IMG/VR virus record: IMGVR_UViG_3300046690_000356
Span: 1-44,464 of that record
Source: a virus
Strand: one strand, 5' to 3'
DNA length: 44,464 nucleotides
Position numbers and translations under genes: made by a program. Below are positions 21,510-29,961 of the stretch, one piece after another. A model generated the notes under the pieces. That model saw nothing but the letters and a program-made list of their open reading frames with translations, made no database searches and was not told the DNA's origin. The number at the start of each line of letters is the position of its first letter. Position 1 is the first letter of the stretch.

Positions 21510-22800
21510 GTTTCTGCTCCTGGCTAAGCCAATTTTTCAGCGCGTCCTGCACCGTCGACGCGGCGGTTTGCTCTCCGAGCTTGTCGATCGGCAAAAGGGC
21601 CGACTGCACCGTTAGGACGTCCGCGTTCCCGCCCATCGTTGCCTTGTTTTCCATCACGCGGCATTCGTCTCGCGTGTAGATGCCGTTGTTGACCATCTGC
21701 GAGTAGAACGCAGCGCGGCCCGCGCTATCGGCGCGCAAAAGACCCTCAACGGCGAATTCCGCGTAGTACGTCATGCGCTCAACTGGGCTCAGGCACCCCT
21801 TCTTGATCGTCTGCTCGATGCGCGTCAGCCACGGGCGCAGCGAGAACGTCAGAAAGCCGATCATTTGCTGTTCGATGCCGGTTCCCCAGCTGGTCGACTT
21901 CTCGCTGTGGCCGACCATGAAGGGCGGAACGCGGAACCAGCGGCAGATTTCCTCGACGTTGAACGCCTTCGTCTCGAGCAATTGCACGTCGCCTGGATTC
22001 ATGGTGATGGCCTGATACTTCATGCCGGCTTCGAGCACCATCGTTTTGCCAGCCTGCATTGCGCCGCCGAACTGCTCGGTCAGGTCCGTGCGAATCTCGG
22101 TGCGCTTCTCTTTCGGCAGGATCTGCTCTGTCGACAGCACGCCAGACGGCCGCAGTCCGTTGCGGAACACGCTGCTGCTGGTTTTGTTCGCTGCGGTCGC
22201 GTTTCCGAAGATCTCGCGCGCATATGCGATCACCGAAAGGCCCATCCAGCCATTCAGGCTGAATCCGCGAAAGTGCAAGACGTCGTCTTCGGTCAGTACC
22301 GAGCTTGAACCGTCGATTTCGGCGTAGGTGTATTGCAATTGCCCAGTGGTCAGCCGCTTCACCTGTGTGCGCTGCGGCAGCATCAACTCAAGGCCGATAA
22401 TCCGGCCCGCCGCACGCAGCTTTCGCGCGTAACCGTTCCCCCACAGGAGCATCGAGGCAACAATCACCTCCCAGAACTCCACGGCGGTGTTATCGGCGTT
22501 CGGCTGATTGTGCAGAACGGAGTAAAGGGGGTGCGCCGTCGCGACAGTGCGCGTGCCGTCGGCCGCTTTCTGGTACAGATTCAGCGGCAGGGTTGCGATG
22601 GTCTCCGCAATTAGACGCACGCACGCCCACGCGGCAGACAGTTGAAGTGCCGAATCGATGGTCACAGACTCGCCGCTCGACGACTGCATGCCGCCGAATG
22701 CCGCCCAAAAACTCCCGTCCGTCAGTGAAATAGGCACGCCAAGCCACTTCAGGACGCTCGCCTTGATGCGCCCTGGCGACTTTTGCTTGCTCTCTTTCAT
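21499..22800 (-). CDS. Portal protein, HK97 family
   Basis: 433 residues. [61 protein letters not shown] and [20 protein letters not shown] are conserved blocks of the HK97 gp3 portal family. It forms the dodecameric DNA entry vertex. Four-base ATGA overlap with the large terminase gene. Confidence 0.95.
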   Translation of the reverse strand: MKESKQKSPGRIKASVLKWLGVPISLTDGSFWAAFGGMQSSSGESVTIDSALQLSAAWACVRLIAETIATLPLNLYQKAADGTRTVATAHPLYSVLHNQPNADNTAVEFWEVIVASMLLWGNGYARKLRAAGRIIGLELMLPQRTQVKRLTTGQLQYTYAEIDGSSSVLTEDDVLHFRGFSLNGWMGLSVIAYAREIFGNATAANKTSSSVFRNGLRPSGVLSTEQILPKEKRTEIRTDLTEQFGGAMQAGKTMVLEAGMKYQAITMNPGDVQLLETKAFNVEEICRWFRVPPFMVGHSEKSTSWGTGIEQQMIGFLTFSLRPWLTRIEQTIKKGCLSPVERMTYYAEFAVEGLLRADSAGRAAFYSQMVNNGIYTRDECRVMENKATMGGNADVLTVQSALLPIDKLGEQTAASTVQDALKNWLSQEQKHES

Positions 22801-24515
22801 ACGATGATGGGACTCGATAAGAAATCGCTGATTGAGCCTGCCTGCCCTTCGAGCATGGCGCGGCCGATTGCCATGATCAGCGCCACGGCGCCGTCAATCT
22901 TGTTGTCGTTGCCCTGCTTGATCGGGCGCACGACGTCGTCGTTGCCCGGCAGGTTCTTGCCGACCACGTTGCTCACGCACCAGGTCATGATCGGGTTGCC
23001 GTCGTGATGGAACCGGCCCGACGTGACCGCGGCCTCCAGTTCCTTCATCGGATCGGACATGTTCGTGTAGTTCTGAACGATGGTGACCGGCGTCAAACCT
23101 TCGTCTTCGAGCTGGTGCGCGAGATTTGTCGCGCCGTGCGGGTCCATCGGGACGCACTGCACTGGGCAACTGTGGTTCGACAAGACCGCCTCGTGCTGGA
23201 TGTCGCGGTAGTCGATTTCCGCGCCAGCCGTTTCGAACAGGTGCCCGGTGTTGACCCACTTCTGATACCGCTCGGCCATCCGGCGGTTTTCGGTGTTCTT
23301 CACCGTGTCTTCGGGCACCCAGAATCGCGGCGCCACGCAGTAGTAGTGCCGCCGACCGTCAATGTCGCGCCAAAAGAGCCGCGCCATACTGTTCAAGTCG
23401 AGTTTTCGCGCCAAGTCCAGCGACAGAATGACGTCCTGCCCTTCAAACTGCTCAAGCGCGAGCGTGGAATCCTCGCAATTCCGCCAGTCTTCGAGGTTGA
23501 AATATCCGGCCTTCGCCGACGTCCACACGTTCAGATGCTTCGTTTTGAACGTATTCGTGAAGCGCGCCGACTTGATCGCACGCTGCTGCTGGCTCTCCAG
23601 ATACTCCTGATAGACCGAAATGCCGATGTTCGGGTTGGCTTTCGCCAGCACTTTCGGGTCTGTCCAGTCGTCGCCTTCGTCGATCGACCATATCCAGCCG
23701 AAAAGCTCGTCGTCGGGCACCGTGCCTTCGAGCATTTCGATGACCTGCCGACGCTTGTCGTAACACGGGCCTTCGATGTTCGCGCCCGCCGTCGTGATGA
23801 CGAACATCAGCGGCTGACGGCGCGCGCCCATGCCGGTCAGCATCGTTTCGTACTGCACGTTCGTGTCGTGCTCGTGGTATTCGTCTTCGATCGCGCAAGA
23901 CGGCGATGCGCCGTCGCCCGGGTTGCCGATGATCGGCTCGAACCGACTGCCGTCTTCCGGTCGGCTCAAGTTCTGAGCATTCACCTCGATTCCGAGATGC
24001 TCGACTAGCATCGGCGAGCGCTTGACCATCAGCCTCGCAGGCCGGAAGACCTCCCACGCCTGCCGCTCTGTGGTCGCGCCGCAATAGACTTCGGCGCCGA
24101 ACTCGTCGTCAGCGGTGAACATCGCTATGCCCACGCCAGCAGCAATCACCGACTTGCCGTTCTTGCGCGGCACCTCCCAATACGACTCGCGGAAACGGCG
24201 AAACCCGCTCTTTTTGCGCACCCATCCAAACGTGCACGCCAATCCGAATTTCTGCCACGGCTCCAGCGTCACGAGCTGGCGCTTGTATGCCCACTCGCCT
24301 TTCGTGTGCGGCATCAATTCGATCAACCGAAGCTTCTTTTCAGCTTTGGCCGGATCGAATTTGTACTTGAACGACGCGGTCTTGCTCGCCGCTAAGTCGT
24401 CTAGGTGTCGCTGGCAGGCGAGAATCACGAATCGGCCGGCGACAATCTTCCCGCGCACGACATCGCGCGCAAACTGGTTCGCCTGGGCTACCAGTGGATA
24501 AGCCTCGCGCGCCAT
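22797..24515 (-). CDS. terL: Terminase large subunit
   Basis: 572 residues from ATG 24515, two bases after the small subunit stop. A longer reading to 24857 would re-use the small-subunit gene and is rejected. Motor: adenine motif region ([16 protein letters not shown]), variant Walker A PRKNGKS at 116-122 and Walker B/catalytic [11 protein letters not shown] at 207-217. Nuclease domain: [16 protein letters not shown] with Asp367 and Asp373, and a late acidic site in [14 protein letters not shown]. This matches the HK97 gp2 type terminase (Terminase_1). HK97 relatives are cos phages, supporting cos packaging here. Confidence 0.95.
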   Translation of the reverse strand: MAREAYPLVAQANQFARDVVRGKIVAGRFVILACQRHLDDLAASKTASFKYKFDPAKAEKKLRLIELMPHTKGEWAYKRQLVTLEPWQKFGLACTFGWVRKKSGFRRFRESYWEVPRKNGKSVIAAGVGIAMFTADDEFGAEVYCGATTERQAWEVFRPARLMVKRSPMLVEHLGIEVNAQNLSRPEDGSRFEPIIGNPGDGASPSCAIEDEYHEHDTNVQYETMLTGMGARRQPLMFVITTAGANIEGPCYDKRRQVIEMLEGTVPDDELFGWIWSIDEGDDWTDPKVLAKANPNIGISVYQEYLESQQQRAIKSARFTNTFKTKHLNVWTSAKAGYFNLEDWRNCEDSTLALEQFEGQDVILSLDLARKLDLNSMARLFWRDIDGRRHYYCVAPRFWVPEDTVKNTENRRMAERYQKWVNTGHLFETAGAEIDYRDIQHEAVLSNHSCPVQCVPMDPHGATNLAHQLEDEGLTPVTIVQNYTNMSDPMKELEAAVTSGRFHHDGNPIMTWCVSNVVGKNLPGNDDVVRPIKQGNDNKIDGAVALIMAIGRAMLEGQAGSISDFLSSPIIV

Positions 24516-24517
24516 GA

Positions 24518-24994
24518 TCAGCCGAGCAATGCCGCGAACGGGTTGCCAGCGCCCGGTTTTTTCGGGCCCGTGAGCCGCTGCCGACTGGACGGATCGAGCC
24601 CGAGCATTGCGCCGAACGTCGCCATCAAGCCGGATGATTCCTTCACAACGGTGGCCGCCGGATTCTTCACAGGTCCGCCTTGTGCGCCAGCCACCACCGG
24701 GCCATTCTTCGCGAGATCCATCTGCGCGCGGCGCCAGTTTCCGTAGGCCGAGCAAAAAACCTCGAGGTTGTGCAGATCGGTGAACTGCAGGATTTTTTGC
24801 TTGCACAACAGCGGCGCGACGCGCTCCCACATATCGACGGCCTCCGCGTCCAGCCATTCCGGCGGATCGATATTCGTGATCAGGCCGAAATCCGGCTCTT
24901 GCGTATTCAGTTGCCGCTTGCCGGGGTTGCCTGCCGCCTCTTTTTTGGCGACGGGCTTGGCGCGACGCCCGGAGCGGCCCGCGACTCCAGGCAT
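24518..24994 (-). CDS. terS: Terminase small subunit, P27 family
   Basis: 158 residues. The basic N-terminus ([20 protein letters not shown]), [20 protein letters not shown], and the ending [20 protein letters not shown] are typical of P27/Terminase_4 small subunits. It recognises the packaging site, expected to be in the adjacent non-coding stretch. Followed after two bases by the large subunit. Confidence 0.92.
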   Translation of the reverse strand: MPGVAGRSGRRAKPVAKKEAAGNPGKRQLNTQEPDFGLITNIDPPEWLDAEAVDMWERVAPLLCKQKILQFTDLHNLEVFCSAYGNWRRAQMDLAKNGPVVAGAQGGPVKNPAATVVKESSGLMATFGAMLGLDPSSRQRLTGPKKPGAGNPFAALLG

Positions 24995-25187
24995 TTTTCG
25001 GTCAACCTTTAAATTTCATTTTTCGCGGGCGTAAAAATTTGACGGAACGGTCGGTCCCGAGCCGGATCGCGCTCAAGATTTGACCCACCCCTACCCCCGA
25101 TCGATGCCGCTGGCGCTCACCTCAGAGCCCGCCAGCAGGCTCGCGCGGCGCGCGGAGACCCACGGCGACCACCGAGCAAGCCACCGC
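24995..25187. other. Non-coding segment between HNH and terminase genes, possible cos region
   Basis: 193 bases without a convincing gene: an AT-rich end near the terminase (TTTAAATTTCATTTTT) and a GC-rich part with short inverted repeats (for example GCCGCTGGCG and CGCCAGC near 25106-25136). In HK97-like phages cos lies between the HNH gene and the small terminase gene. No specific nick site can be named from sequence alone. Confidence 0.4.
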
Positions 25188-25547
25188 TTAGCGGCTCGCC
25201 TTTTCGGCCCCCGTCTTCGTCTTGTGACAGGGGTTGCAGATCGACTGTAGGTTGTCGTCTTCATCGGTGCCCCCTTGCGACTTCGGCACGCGGTGATCGA
25301 CTTCGGTCGCGACGGTCACTCGACCATCGCGCTTGCAGACCTGACACAGACCGCAGTCGCGCAACAGGATGCGTGCGCGGCGCTTTGTCCAAGCATTGCC
25401 GTAGCCACGCTCGTGACGATTGCCGCGCACTGCATCAGGCTTCCACTTCACTTCTTCGCTCGCGTGCCGCTCGCAGTACGTCTTGCCATCAGCGACGAGA
25501 GCGCTGCACCCGCGATGCTTACACGGGCGCAGCGGACGACCAGGCAT
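25188..25547 (-). CDS. HNH endonuclease of the packaging module
   Basis: 119 residues. Zinc-binding Cys pairs (CKHRGC, CQVC, CNPC) and the HNH core VATEVDHRVPKSQGGTDEDD, then NLQSICNPCHKTKTGAEK. HNH proteins next to terminase genes in HK97-like phages stimulate cos cleavage and are needed for packaging. One-base overlap with the upstream gene; probable cos region directly downstream. Confidence 0.93.
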   Translation of the reverse strand: MPGRPLRPCKHRGCSALVADGKTYCERHASEEVKWKPDAVRGNRHERGYGNAWTKRRARILLRDCGLCQVCKRDGRVTVATEVDHRVPKSQGGTDEDDNLQSICNPCHKTKTGAEKASR

Positions 25548-25939
25548 CAGGCAGCAGCAGCGACCGGATAAGCAGCGGCAAGCGCCGCGCTGGTTGCGGC
25601 CTGCACTGCTTCGACCGACAGCGATGCATCGATCGACTTCAGCGCAAGCGCGATCTGCACTGCGGTGTTCACGTTGTTGCCGGTCGTTGCGACAGCGGCT
25701 TGAGTGTCTGTTGCGGGAGTGCTCATGTTCGATCCTGTGAGGGATTGCGCCGGTTCGGCGGAAAAGGTGTATCGCCCTGCGAAACTTTCGACCGTCAGCG
25801 TGTCGGCCTTGATAACCGCCCCGATTGCCTCGGCGCCGTGCTCGATGCCGCTGAAATAGGTGGCGGCTTTGGTCTCAACGGCAGCTGCCTCGCTCTTGAA
25901 CCACGAGGCGATCTTCTGAATGATGGCTTTGAGGTTCAT
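25547..25939 (-). CDS. Unknown protein heading the late operon
   Basis: 130 residues, Ala/Thr-rich. The N-terminal part (MNLKAIIQKIASWFKSEAAA) is an amphipathic helix; residues 72 on (MSTPATDTQAAVATTGNNVN) form a compact Ala-rich second part ending PVAAAA. An internal ATG at 25726 has AGGA six bases upstream, so a separate 59-residue product is possible. No family recognised. It is the first gene after the hairpin at 25948-25983 and overlaps HNH by one base. Confidence 0.6.
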   Translation of the reverse strand: MNLKAIIQKIASWFKSEAAAVETKAATYFSGIEHGAEAIGAVIKADTLTVESFAGRYTFSAEPAQSLTGSNMSTPATDTQAAVATTGNNVNTAVQIALALKSIDASLSVEAVQAATSAALAAAYPVAAAA

Positions 25940-25947
25940 GGGCTATC

Positions 25948-25983
25948 TGCAAGAAGAAGCGCCAGCCGGACTAGGGCTGGCGC
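25948..25983 (-). terminator. Hairpin terminator just before the late operon
   Basis: GCGCCAGCC (25959-25967) pairs with GGCTGGCGC (25975-25983), nine perfect pairs with a seven-base loop, followed on the minus strand by TTCTTCTT. Its place upstream of the first packaging gene, in the direction of late transcription, is where lambda has its late leader terminator; that role is inferred. Confidence 0.6.
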
Positions 25984-26072
25984 AAACCACACACGAGGAG
26001 ACAACGACGACAAAAGCAGGCTGTAGAATCGTTGCGCCGGAAGGGCCGGCATAACTAGAAACGGAGAATCAA

Positions 26073-26273
26073 ATGGGGCAATTCACCAGAAGCGGCGCCA
26101 GCCAGATCACCAAAGATGCGATCGTTGCCGCACTGAGCAGCGGATCAATCAAGCTGCTCGGGACGGGAGGCAAAGACTGGGCAGAGGGGAATGCGAAGGC
26201 TGACGCGAAATACCTGAGCACGCTGGCAAACACGTTGCACGAACAACTTCTGTCTGGGGCAGAAGGCGAATAA
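26073..26273 (+). CDS. Small + strand protein of unknown function
   Basis: 66 residues (MGQFTRSGASQITKDAIVAA ...), ATG preceded by ACGGAGAATCAA, a good ribosome site, and followed four bases later by a strong terminator. A possible -10 (TAGAAT, 26024-26029) lies upstream in TGTAGAAT. It is a stand-alone gene divergent from the late operon. No motifs, not membrane-bound. Probably an accessory gene expressed independently of the lytic programme. Confidence 0.65.
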   Translation: MGQFTRSGASQITKDAIVAALSSGSIKLLGTGGKDWAEGNAKADAKYLSTLANTLHEQLLSGAEGE

Positions 26274-26276
26274 CGC

Positions 26277-26312
26277 AAAAGCCCGCGAGGCTTTCACCTA
26301 GCGGGCTTTCTT
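26277..26312. terminator. Bidirectional terminator
   Basis: AAAGCCCGC (26278-26286) pairs with GCGGGCTTT (26301-26309). The plus strand then has CTTT and the minus strand TTTTG. It ends both the + gene at 26273 and the convergent minus operon brnT-brnA-membrane protein. Confidence 0.8.
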
Positions 26313-26337
26313 TGGGCGCACCACGCGCCCGACGTCG

Positions 26338-27195
26338 TCAATATACTTCTTTTTTTGCCGTTTGCAAACGACTTTCTTTCTCGACATTTCCCTGAACCAC
26401 CGAGACCTCTGCCAAGATTTGAGAGGCCTGCTTCACAGCCTCTTTGTTTGACTCGCTGCCCTCAAGCGTAGAACGCAGCTCCGCAAGCAAACGCCCTTCG
26501 AGCTCATCGAGCACGTAGTACACGAACCCGGCGCCGTGCTTGTCCAAATTTATCGCTTGGTGCGGCAGCGCAGTTTTGACGAGCTTGATTATTGACTCAT
26601 CGTCGAGCACGTCGTGATCACCGAGTCCATTAGACAGTATGTGTAATTGCATGACGGCCATCGACACGATCGATTGATACGCAGAGTACAGCGCCCACGC
26701 CATCGGCGTTACATAAGGCTGCGCCTTGAACGCATCGTCCCAGCTGGTCTTGTATTTATCCGGCGGTATTGCGAATAGCTTGAAAACATCTCGGGCGCGC
26801 ACGTCTCGCGCGGTATGCGCGGCCGCTTCTTTATATTTGATGCTCTGCATCGCCTTTGTAGCAATTTTCGCAGACTGCAATGCTGCGACGGCAAGCCACA
26901 TCTGATCTACGGCTTCTAAACGACGCTTGTTCAACGAGTCGCGATTGTTTTGCATCGCCGCTAACGCGCCGGCGCGTAGCGAACTCACCTCCGCTTCTCT
27001 CGCGCGAAGGTCAGTTTTGATCAGTTCCACTCTCTCAGCGGTTTCGATTCTCACCGTCTCGATCTTGACGTTGAACTCATGCGCTACTGATGCCTTTAAT
27101 CTCGTGGAAATTAGCTGCCTGCAGAACCACCCAACGATCAGCAGCAATGCGGCAGGTGTCAAAGAAAAAATGGCAAGAAGGCTTGGGAAATTCAT
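26338..27195 (-). CDS. Membrane-anchored coiled-coil protein downstream of brnTA
   Basis: 285 residues. One N-terminal transmembrane segment (ALLLIVGWFCRQLISTRL) is followed by a coiled coil (ETVRIETAERVELIKTDLRA, EAEVSSLRAG) and a helical domain (KRRLEAVDQMWLAVAALQSA, SWDDAFKAQPYVTPMAWALY, DKHGAGFVYYVLDELEGRLL). Base composition is more AT-rich than the packaging genes. It starts 24 bases after brnA, with no terminator between, so it is probably the third gene of that operon. Family and function are not recognised. Position in a self-promoted unit suggests expression in the lysogen, for example as a defence or exclusion protein. Confidence 0.7.
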   Translation of the reverse strand: MNFPSLLAIFSLTPAALLLIVGWFCRQLISTRLKASVAHEFNVKIETVRIETAERVELIKTDLRAREAEVSSLRAGALAAMQNNRDSLNKRRLEAVDQMWLAVAALQSAKIATKAMQSIKYKEAAAHTARDVRARDVFKLFAIPPDKYKTSWDDAFKAQPYVTPMAWALYSAYQSIVSMAVMQLHILSNGLGDHDVLDDESIIKLVKTALPHQAINLDKHGAGFVYYVLDELEGRLLAELRSTLEGSESNKEAVKQASQILAEVSVVQGNVEKESRLQTAKKEVY

Positions 27196-27219
27196 ATCAT
27201 CTATTCGTGCGGATAACGG

Positions 27220-27498
27220 TTAAGCCGGCGAGTGATCTTTCAGCCAGTCTCGCAAGGCATCATTCATACGCGTCTGCCAACCATCGCCGGATGCCTTGAA
27301 CGCGTCAACGATGTCAGCATCGTACCGAACCGTCAATTGAACCTTCGGCGACTCAGAGCGCGGCCGACCACCTCGACGCTTCATGCGCGCGAACTGTTCA
27401 TCGCTCGGCACGTATGTATCCGGGTCCGCTGCGATGCCGCGATTGATTTCGGCATCCTCTTCCTCGGTCGGCATATAGATTTCACGTTTCTTCGTCAT
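27220..27498 (-). CDS. brnA: BrnA-family antitoxin
   Basis: 92 residues. The C-terminal ribbon-helix-helix (KVQLTVRYDADIVDAFKASG, DGWQTRMNDALRDWLKDH) and N-terminal toxin-binding arm (MPTEEEDAEINRGIAADPDT) are those of BrnA. It neutralises BrnT and, with it, represses the operon. It overlaps brnT by 17 bases and is second in the operon as usual for brnTA. Confidence 0.92.
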   Translation of the reverse strand: MTKKREIYMPTEEEDAEINRGIAADPDTYVPSDEQFARMKRRGGRPRSESPKVQLTVRYDADIVDAFKASGDGWQTRMNDALRDWLKDHSPA

Positions 27499-27751
27499 AG
27501 CGCTTGACCTCCCTTCGATTCGCTTTCCGCAAGCTGATCACATGCATCTTGTCGCCGCGCTGCGTGTAGACCACGCAATACAGACGACCGCTGATGAGCG
27601 CGTATCCGATCTCGCGCAGTTCGCGGTAGTCGGCACGGTCATCAATGTCGAACCACACATCCGACCAATCGATGTTTGCTGCCAGCGCCAACTCAACGCC
27701 ATGCTTCACGATGTTGACTTGGTTTTTTGCGGGGTCGAATGTGATGTCCAT
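27482..27751 (-). CDS. brnT: BrnT-family ribonuclease toxin
   Basis: 89 residues from ATG 27751. The family core is complete: DPAKNQVNIVKHGVELALAA, DDRADYRELREIGYALISGR and YCVVYTQRGDKMHVISLRKA followed by NRREVKRYDEE. BrnT is a RelE-like mRNA ribonuclease that slows growth. A longer frame to 27808 would include the promoter, so the internal ATG is used. Confidence 0.93.
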   Translation of the reverse strand: MDITFDPAKNQVNIVKHGVELALAANIDWSDVWFDIDDRADYRELREIGYALISGRLYCVVYTQRGDKMHVISLRKANRREVKRYDEET

Positions 27752-27758
27752 GTGAGTT

Positions 27759-27805
27759 ATTGTAGTTACGGAAACATGAGAATGCAAGGAGTTTTTGTAA
27801 CTACA
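27759..27805 (-). promoter_or_regulatory. brnTA promoter and operator
   Basis: On the minus strand TTGCAT (27787-27782), 17 bases, TACAAT (27764-27759) form a sigma70-type promoter just upstream of brnT. A perfect inverted repeat TGTAGTTAC (27761-27769) / GTAACTACA (27797-27805) brackets it, one arm covering the -10. This fits autorepression by the BrnTA complex. Confidence 0.82.
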
Positions 27806-28421
27806 CAACGACCTCAGCTTTGATCATGCCTCGGCGCTTCAGTGCTGGGAGCAATGCAAATTTCGCCTCTTGATACATCACGTGGTCCTCGCTGAAATTG
27901 TCCGCGCGCTTGAAGTGCCAAACTTTCGCGCCGCATTCCGCGTTCATGATGGCCTCGCACGCGCTGGCGCGCTCCGGTTGAATTTTCCACTGCATATGGA
28001 GTTGCACGCACGCGCGCTGCTGCCAAGGCAGCGCGTCGACACACAAGTCCACCTGCTCGGCGGTTTTCTTCCGCGCTTTCCGCTCGGCGGCGTCGGTGCG
28101 CTCTTCGATCGTCGAGTGGCGGTCGTTTTCGGCAAAGCCTCGGCACGTCGGATCAACGCGGCCCGCGCCCAGGTCCGGGAAGTATCCGAGTTGCCATTGG
28201 TACCAAACGGTCAACAGTTCTTCGATTTGGTTGCTTTCGTCGAGCGTCATCGCCTTTTTCTCCATATACGCACCGCAGCGCTTGCCATGGCGTTCGCCAA
28301 TTGCGCAAACCACGCGCACATCACCTGCAATACTCAATCTGTCTTCGTTACCGCAGCCGTGGCATGAGCCAGAAATCCACTCAGCCGGGTCCGCATAGTC
28401 ACCTCGCGGTCGCGCGGTCAT
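27801..28421 (-). CDS. Last early-operon protein, putative late-gene regulator (Q-like)
   Basis: 206 residues. N-terminal Cys cluster (GSCHGCGN ... VVCAIGERHGKRCGAY) suggests a zinc ribbon; the rest is helical (ESNQIEELLTVWYQWQLGYF, ALPWQQRACVQLHMQWKIQP). I do not see a defined antiterminator motif, but it is the last gene of the early operon, reads towards the late genes and is followed downstream by a terminator-like hairpin, the place of lambda Q. An internal Met (MTLDESNQ) could begin a shorter product. Start overlaps the DUF2591 gene stop (ATGA). Confidence 0.6.
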   Translation of the reverse strand: MTARPRGDYADPAEWISGSCHGCGNEDRLSIAGDVRVVCAIGERHGKRCGAYMEKKAMTLDESNQIEELLTVWYQWQLGYFPDLGAGRVDPTCRGFAENDRHSTIEERTDAAERKARKKTAEQVDLCVDALPWQQRACVQLHMQWKIQPERASACEAIMNAECGAKVWHFKRADNFSEDHVMYQEAKFALLPALKRRGMIKAEVVV

Positions 28422-28798
28422 CTTGAAGCATCCAAACTGATAACGCCGGTCGCGAGCGCCTCGGCGACGCGCAACCGGCAAACGGCGACCATCGGTTGCT
28501 CGTCGCGGTACATGTCGTGGAATTCCGGGTTCATCTGCGCTTCAGCGATCCACACGCGCCGCGTGCCCGCGCGTTTGCTGCTGATCTCGTCAAGCGGGTA
28601 CAGGGTGTAGCACTGGCGGAACTGGATCGGCGCGGTGATAGTCGGGTTCTGCGTCGGCTGGTAGAACTGGTGGCCGACCGTTTCGACGTCGATGCGGCAA
28701 TACTCCAAGCCATTCGCTTTGACGACTTCAGCCTTGAATCCTTCGGCGCGCGCGACCCAACAGTCGAGTGCTGCGCCCGATAGCTCAGCGATATTCAC
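28418..28798 (-). CDS. DUF2591-family phage protein
   Basis: 126 residues from GTG (GGGAGGCGAA before it). The opening NIAELSGAALDCWVARAEGF and the later CYTLYPLDEIS region match the DUF2591 (NinX-like) family: L-x-G-x-x-L-D-x-W-V-A-x-A-x-G. Function unknown in the family; genes of this kind sit in nin-type regions between replication and late regulator genes. GTGA overlap with the upstream gene. Confidence 0.8.
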   Translation of the reverse strand: MNIAELSGAALDCWVARAEGFKAEVVKANGLEYCRIDVETVGHQFYQPTQNPTITAPIQFRQCYTLYPLDEISSKRAGTRRVWIAEAQMNPEFHDMYRDEQPMVAVCRLRVAEALATGVISLDASR

Positions 28799-29019
28799 TT
28801 CGCCTCCCGCGTCATCTGCTCGTCGCTTGATTGCGCGTCCCCAGCGACAGCGCCCACTACCAGGCCCTCCACCAATCCGACGATCAACGCCTCCACGAGC
28901 GCTTCGATGATCGGGGTTTCGCGAGGCAGTTCACGCATCCGCTTGCTCATCGCACGATGCGACGCCTCGGCATCGAATCGAACAACCTTGCCGGCCTCTT
29001 GGTTTAGTGCTTGACTCAC
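28795..29019 (-). CDS. Small early protein with hydrophobic segment
   Basis: 74 residues from GTG at 29019 (GGGAGGCAGC before it; the frame extends to 29040 but lacks a better start). A basic region (ASHRAMSKRMRELPRETPII) precedes a hydrophobic acidic-tipped helix (EALIVGLVEGLVVGAVAG) that may insert in the membrane. No family recognised. Overlaps both neighbours by four bases. Confidence 0.6.
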   Translation of the reverse strand: MSQALNQEAGKVVRFDAEASHRAMSKRMRELPRETPIIEALVEALIVGLVEGLVVGAVAGDAQSSDEQMTREAK

Positions 29020-29351
29020 GCTGCCTCCCTCACATCCCACTCGAAATCACCACTCTCGACAAACGGCGCCAGCGTGGTGCGGTTGTATTCCACGAACGCC
29101 CGCGCGCGGTAGATGCCCTCACTCACCCAATCGAGATCGCCCGGAAGAAATCCGCCGCGGTGGTGTTCAGGTATCCATGCCTCGGCATAAACGAAGCGCG
29201 GGCCGCGATGCTCGTACATGACCCGCTCAAGCCGGTAGACCATCGTCTCGATGCGCTTGGTCTTGCCGTATGTCAACGATGTCGAGCGCCCTACGCGCCG
29301 ACCGTGCCAGTACCGGCCCACACCGTCCGGTATCTCAATCCACAACCTCAA
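29016..29351 (-). CDS. Early-operon protein of unknown function
   Basis: 111 residues if started at TTG 29351, which overlaps the previous stop as TTGA and has AGGAGG four bases upstream; a second TTG at 29345 is an alternative. Content: WIEIPDGVGRYWHGRRVGRS, YRLERVMYEHRGPRFVYAEA, DWVSEGIYRARAFVEYNRTT. Looks like a compact mixed alpha/beta protein without membrane segments. The frame continues upstream to 29924 but that part only re-reads two other genes. Confidence 0.6.
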   Translation of the reverse strand: MRLWIEIPDGVGRYWHGRRVGRSTSLTYGKTKRIETMVYRLERVMYEHRGPRFVYAEAWIPEHHRGGFLPGDLDWVSEGIYRARAFVEYNRTTLAPFVESGDFEWDVREAA

Positions 29352-29794
29352 GCCGCCTCCTGCATTTCCAATCCCATCTTTCGAGCGCGCCGCACGATCC
29401 AGCGCGCAAACCCCGCGTCGAACCGGGCAAATTTCTCGTCGCGCGGCGCGGCACCCTGATCGAGCCATGCGTGACACAACATGCAACCCGGCAACGTCCG
29501 CTTGTGATCCGCTTTGAGCCCCATACCCTTCCCCGCGCTGAGCCGGTTGTCGTGGCACGGCACCACCGTCGGATCGGCCCAATCGCACCGCGCACACTTC
29601 ACGTTCAGGTAGCAAGGCTCGCCGCGGCACGCCGCGAGATACTTCGAGCCATCGGCGACTGTGACGCGCTTCTTCTTCGACTTCATCGCGCTCTTGCGCA
29701 CCAGCGTCTGCGTGTTGCGGTCGAGTTGCTTTTTGAATGCGCCGGGCTCGGGCCGCTTGAATCCGGTGCGCTTCATCGGTGCCGAACGTTTCAC
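29348..29794 (-). CDS. DUF1364 (YbcO-like) putative nuclease
   Basis: 148 residues, GTG start forming a GTGA overlap with the 56-residue gene. A basic N-terminus (KRTGFKRPEPGAFKKQLDRN) precedes the DUF1364 core: CRGEPCYLNVKCARCDWADP, VVPCHDNRLSAGKGMGLKAD, then H and CMLCHAWLDQG. The Cys/His set and the position in a nin-like region match YbcO-family proteins, considered metal-dependent nucleases acting in phage recombination. Confidence 0.85.
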   Translation of the reverse strand: MKRSAPMKRTGFKRPEPGAFKKQLDRNTQTLVRKSAMKSKKKRVTVADGSKYLAACRGEPCYLNVKCARCDWADPTVVPCHDNRLSAGKGMGLKADHKRTLPGCMLCHAWLDQGAAPRDEKFARFDAGFARWIVRRARKMGLEMQEAA

Positions 29795-29961
29795 GTCGCC
29801 TCCGGCAGGCAGCGCATTTCGACAGGCGAGCCGCTGGCAGCGAGGACAGACCTCCGCCCCTCGCGCCAGAAGTGAAAAGCGAGGTGGCGCAGCGACGGCG
29901 CAACCGCTGCGGCGTTGTACTCACGCTCGAACCACGCGTCGAACTCTTCGAGATCTGTCAT
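29791..29961 (-). CDS. Small protein (56 aa) bridging two early genes
   Basis: Reads MTDLEEFDAWFEREYNAAAV ... LAFHFWREGRRSVLAASGSP and stops at 29791. Start overlaps the upstream stop (ATGA 29958-29961) and its stop overlaps the downstream GTG (29791-29794), exactly filling the space between the two genes. That fit is the main evidence. Acidic N-terminal helix; function unknown. Confidence 0.72.
   Translation of the reverse strand: MTDLEEFDAWFEREYNAAAVAPSLRHLAFHFWREGRRSVLAASGSPVEMRCLPEAT

Noticed and set aside
23004-24008. A 334-codon open frame on the + strand
   Set aside because: Antisense to the large terminase; Arg/Val/Asp-biased shadow without motifs.
22797-24857. Longer large-terminase start
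   Set aside because: The extra 114 codons re-read the small-terminase gene; the ATG at 24515 is two bases after that gene's stop.
29352-29924. Long N-terminal extension of the 111-residue early protein
   Set aside because: This part is out-of-frame reading of the DUF1364 and 56-residue genes.
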